Below are positions 60,709-64,000 of a DNA stretch of 64,000 bases, piece by piece; position 1 is the stretch's first letter; the number at the start of each line of letters is the position of its first letter. Both the position numbers and the translations under genes were made by a program. The stretch comes from Archegozetes longisetosus (lineage: Eukaryota; Arthropoda; Arachnida; Sarcoptiformes; Trhypochthoniidae): the NCBI GenBank assembly GCA_018873245.2, contig JAEMBT020000003.1, forward strand, positions 2,437,843 to 2,501,842, read 5' to 3'. The notes under the pieces were generated by a model. That model saw only the letters and a list, made by a program, of their open reading frames with translations. It had not been told where the DNA came from and searched no databases.

Positions 60709-61975
60709 TTTTATGAAAGTTCTGATTAGAAGCACTTAACTTATTAACTTATTATTCTAGTCTTTAGTCGGAAAGGCTACAAAACAGTTTTGGTTTTATC
60801 TGTTTTCATTTGATTGAAAAAACACTTTTAGATTAAAGATTAAACTATAGTACAAAACATGTCGTTTTTCGAATCCTCTTTATTCGTGTTAAATATTTAC
60901 AAAAAGTTCATAATATTTTAGCAACCCATTTGAGAAAACTTTTTATAACCAGTTGCCACTTTAAAATATTTAAGAGCTTTGGTGAAGAGACCTTTTAAGA
61001 GCAAATAGGTTTTCGAAAATACTTTAAGTGGGCGCACACTTCACTTAATCAGTTTGGCAATTATGACACCTGTCTATCAATAGAAGTGACTGATAATTTA
61101 AGTCAAGTACCGGTATATGGAAACGGCTCAGAGGAGGTAAAAAATTAATTTATCATTGGATTAAATCAAATTAAGTCGCGTTTGATGTCTTATCAAACTA
61201 TAATTTTAGGTAAAACATCATGTTCTTAGGTTCTCGTCTCAGATTAAATTCAAGTATTTGAATGTTGCGAAATTATAGAAAGAATATTGAGCTTGCACTT
61301 TGGTTGTCATCTTATCAAACGCTATTTTATCTCTATTTTCATTCGCATTAATAACCTCTTCGTAGATAGATCAAATGACTTCCTTTCTTATTTGTCGTCA
61401 AATAATATTTTAGAAAAATCTAACATAGGTTCTCAGAACATCACAGTCAAAAAAAGTTTCATTTGACTTCATATTTGAAATATGATCGATTGAGAAAAAT
61501 CCATAGTCAGAAAAATATGACTATAAATGATTAAGTAGTACTCAAACGTATATCAACTTTATGGATGAATCATATGACGTGATGTTTGTGCGCATTCGAT
61601 AATATTTTCACGACTATAATATTGTGCCAAAAACACAACTTTGATTAAGAACTGTAAAAAATGGACTCAGAGTTGCTTGTAAAAATTGAGATAAGGTCTC
61701 TAAATAGAACATTTAGTATTATGCAACATTCGTAAATACTTTTAAAGTAGCAGAAATTTTACATTAATGAAAGAGCGTGCTTTAAGTCGTATGCAACACT
61801 TCAACTTTTGGCACAAGAATTTCGGCAAATTTTGTACATTTTATAATGAAAATTTAGAGCAATTTGCGTTGAAATTTAGTATATTTTGTCTGAGAAATAA
61901 TTTTTTTAACTATATTTTATTTGAAATCGGCAAATCAATACAATTTAAAATCAAAACTAAAGCAATGATTAACTG
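60709..61975. other. Intergenic, nothing recognised
   Basis: Contains the promoter side of the membrane protein gene; no element can be pinned down. The plus frame at 61767-61976 ends at the edge of the inverted repeat and looks like chance. Confidence 0.45.
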
Positions 61976-62535
61976 ACTCGGAATTGGCATTTGCTGTAAA
62001 TTTTTTTTAAACAAAATATGCCTTAAATTATAGGTAATTATAAAGGATTTTAAGTTTTCGGTCTTATTTGGGCTGAAGTGCATTTTTTGAAATTTTATAA
62101 CTAATTCAAGTTTAAGTTTGCTTCTCGTTTCCCTCTCAAGTTGTGAGTTTGCTATAATTAGAACTGAGTTCGATTCATAAAAGTTTTTACGCATTTATCA
62201 AAATCTTTCAAAATCTATTAATGTTCAAATAGTTATAAACCATTTTTAGAATAATTTATTATAAAATGCTAAACCCAATTAATATTATTAATGAATTTTA
62301 TAAAATTGCTCATCAAAAACGTCGTAACGAATTAACTGAAATATGAGAATACTCAAACACTACAATGTTTATTGCTCTACTTGAGAGGGAAACATAAACT
62401 TAAATTAATTATAAAATTTCAAAAAATGCATTTCAGCCTAAATCGGACCGAAAACTTAAAATCTTTAATAATTACCTGTCATTTAAGGCATATTTTGTTT
62501 TTTAAAAAAATTTACAGCAAACGCCAATTCTGAGT
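61976..62535. mobile_element. Inverted-repeat element with arms of about 160 bp
   Basis: Left arm 61976-62140 and right arm 62380-62535 are inverted copies, apart from a roughly 10-nt insertion (GCTTCTCGTT) in the left arm and scattered substitutions. The outer ends are ACTCGGAATTGGCATTTGCT and, as reverse complement, ACTCAGAATTGGCGTTTGCT. The inner ends are CCCTCTCAAG and CTTGAGAGGG. The 239-nt centre is unique and AT-rich. No transposase is encoded; the frame at 61910-62194 only reads across the left arm. No clear target duplication is visible. Confidence 0.8.
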
Positions 62536-62917
62536 GAGTTTTGAGCTCTTTCTAAGTCTGTACTCTATTTTAAAATAGGAGATAGACTACGTTTATTAGA
62601 TTTTATACGCACTTTTAATACTACATAATTTCAAATGCAACTCTTTGTCACCACATTTTTTGCATATCTATTTACTATCCTTTCAAAGTAGATATTCTTT
62701 CAATTGATCAACTCTTACGAGAAAGGTTCGGAACCATGTAATGAACGATTTCAAAAATATTTTTGTGATATCAATTCCATGCCATATCATGTTCGGAAAG
62801 GCATATAAAAAATACTGACAGCCAAACGCTTTAAAGAAATGATAATTTTAAAAAGTGATTTCCTATAACTGATAGTTATTAATTCCTATGTATTTTGCGT
62901 AGAAAATATGAGTTTTA
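62536..62917. other. Spacer between two inverted-repeat elements
   Basis: AT-rich, nothing recognised. Confidence 0.5.
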
Positions 62918-63524
62918 GTGGGTCTGGTACGTTTGCCCGACACTCACTTGCCTGACAACTCATTTTATCGACAATTCATTTGATCGACAAATCATTTTAT
63001 CGACAATCACTTTATCGACAGTCACATCTGTAATAATAGCTGAAGAAGCGCAAACCGAAGAAGTTGTTCGAACAAAAGATACCAAAACAGTACTGATCTA
63101 CACTTTCAGACAAACGGTTAGAGTATAACGATGACTATCATCATACGTGACCATGGATCATCTAATGGCGATAATTATTTTTATACTCAAACAACTTGCC
63201 TGACGAAGTACACCAACAATATTTCGATATTTTGTTGAAACAATTTAGTACTGACATACTGCCAACTCGTCAGACAGGTTGTTCGAGTATAAAAATAATT
63301 ATCACCATTAGCTGATCCATGGTCACATTGGTGATAGTCATGGTTGTACTCTAACCGCTCGCCTGAAGGTGTAGATCAGTGTTGTTTCGACATCTTTTGT
63401 TCGAACAACTTCTTCGGCTTGCGCTTCTTCAGCTATTATTACAGATGTGATTGTCGACAAAGCGATTGTTGATAAAATGAGTTGTCGGGCAGACGTACCT
63501 GCCGGGCAAGTGATCTGATCCCAC
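62918..63524. mobile_element. Foldback element with arms of about 290 bp
   Basis: Left arm 62918-63207 and right arm about 63264-63524 are long, well-matched inverted copies. Shared blocks include CATCTGTAATAATAGCTGAA, GAAGAAGTTGTTCGAACAAA and CGATAATTATTTTTATACTC with few substitutions. The outer part of each arm contains short direct repeats of TTGCCCGAC and CATTTTATCGACAA; the left arm has more copies and a different order, which explains the unequal lengths. The loop of about 55 nt holds a near-palindrome (CAACAATATTTCGATATTTT). G+C is well above the flanks. It is non-coding: the frame at 63338-63565 simply reads through the right arm. Direct-repeat-rich arms are the classic build of foldback transposons. 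Confidence 0.85.
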
Positions 63525-64000
63525 TTGAGTTGGGTAAATTTCAGAATGAATGGCAATAATAACATTAAAAAGAAAAACTTTTGACTATTTTGAAATCACT
63601 TTTAACAAGTAAATTCAACCCAAAATTTCATGCTTAAAAATTAGTTTTTATATATGAATAGTTCTAATTTTTATATTTATTATGTTTCAAAAAGTAAATC
63701 TTTGAGTTTCTCAAGTACGATGGAAAGATCGGATTATTGCGCATTAATTTAATGTTTGATCAGTTCTCAAGTATTCAAATGAATAGATATGTTAAAAATA
63801 TTAGAATTTCATTTGGATAGAAACAAATTAAGCATGATTAAATTAAGTAGACAATAAATAGTTCTGAAGTTCAATTCAATTAAATAGAAGTTATTAAAGT
63901 TGATCAATCACCAGATTATTTTAATAATATTATTGATATTTGTTTTACAAATGTTTTGGGAATCATTGCTATTCCTGCTTTCAATTTACAATTATTACAT
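63525..64000. other. Right edge, nothing recognised
   Basis: AT-rich with no supported feature. Confidence 0.5.

Noticed and set aside
61910..62194. 94-codon minus frame
   Set aside because: Reads across the left arm of the inverted repeat at 61976 and has no protein-like content.
63338..63565. 75-codon minus frame
   Set aside because: Lies within the right arm of the foldback element; the same DNA in the left arm is broken by stops.

Overview
The window is AT-rich animal nuclear DNA (roughly 70% A+T by eye). The surest marker is POMGNT1, an O-mannosyl glycan enzyme of the alpha-dystroglycan pathway. Vertebrates and several invertebrates keep it; Drosophila and C. elegans lack it. The four introns I can place with confidence are all 64-67 nt. 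Short introns, an AT-rich genome and (GA)n tracts would fit a small-genome invertebrate such as a mite or other chelicerate, but the sequence does not prove this. No rRNA, tRNA, CRISPR or bacterial feature was recognised.

Layout. 1-8 kb is a gene cluster: a miRNA-like hairpin (36-123), a two-exon acidic protein gene (797-1394, minus), a decayed coiled-coil gene (1974-2678, plus), POMGNT1 (3937-5995, minus, four exons) with an unexplained open frame directly behind its stop (3741-3941), and a doubtful two-exon gene at 7612-8086. From about 8 to 58 kb no conventional gene can be read. This stretch holds GA and ATT microsatellites, several inverted-repeat elements, and a scatter of short, GC-richer open segments bordered by splice consensus. 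Those segments may be exons of genes with long introns, gene relics, or chance; they are listed separately with low confidence. 58-61 kb is genic again: an intronless ELOVL-type fatty acid elongase (58176-59024, plus) and a small single-pass membrane protein (60331-60708, minus). 61.9-63.6 kb holds two large inverted-repeat elements.

No pathway links the recognised genes: POMGNT1 acts in the Golgi on O-mannosyl glycans, and the elongase acts in the ER on acyl-CoA. The points most worth following are the hairpin at the left edge, the open frame overlapping the POMGNT1 stop, the NAGNAG acceptor in POMGNT1, the candidate exons inside the apparent gene desert, and the pogo-like element whose terminal repeat has apparently expanded into a GA microsatellite.
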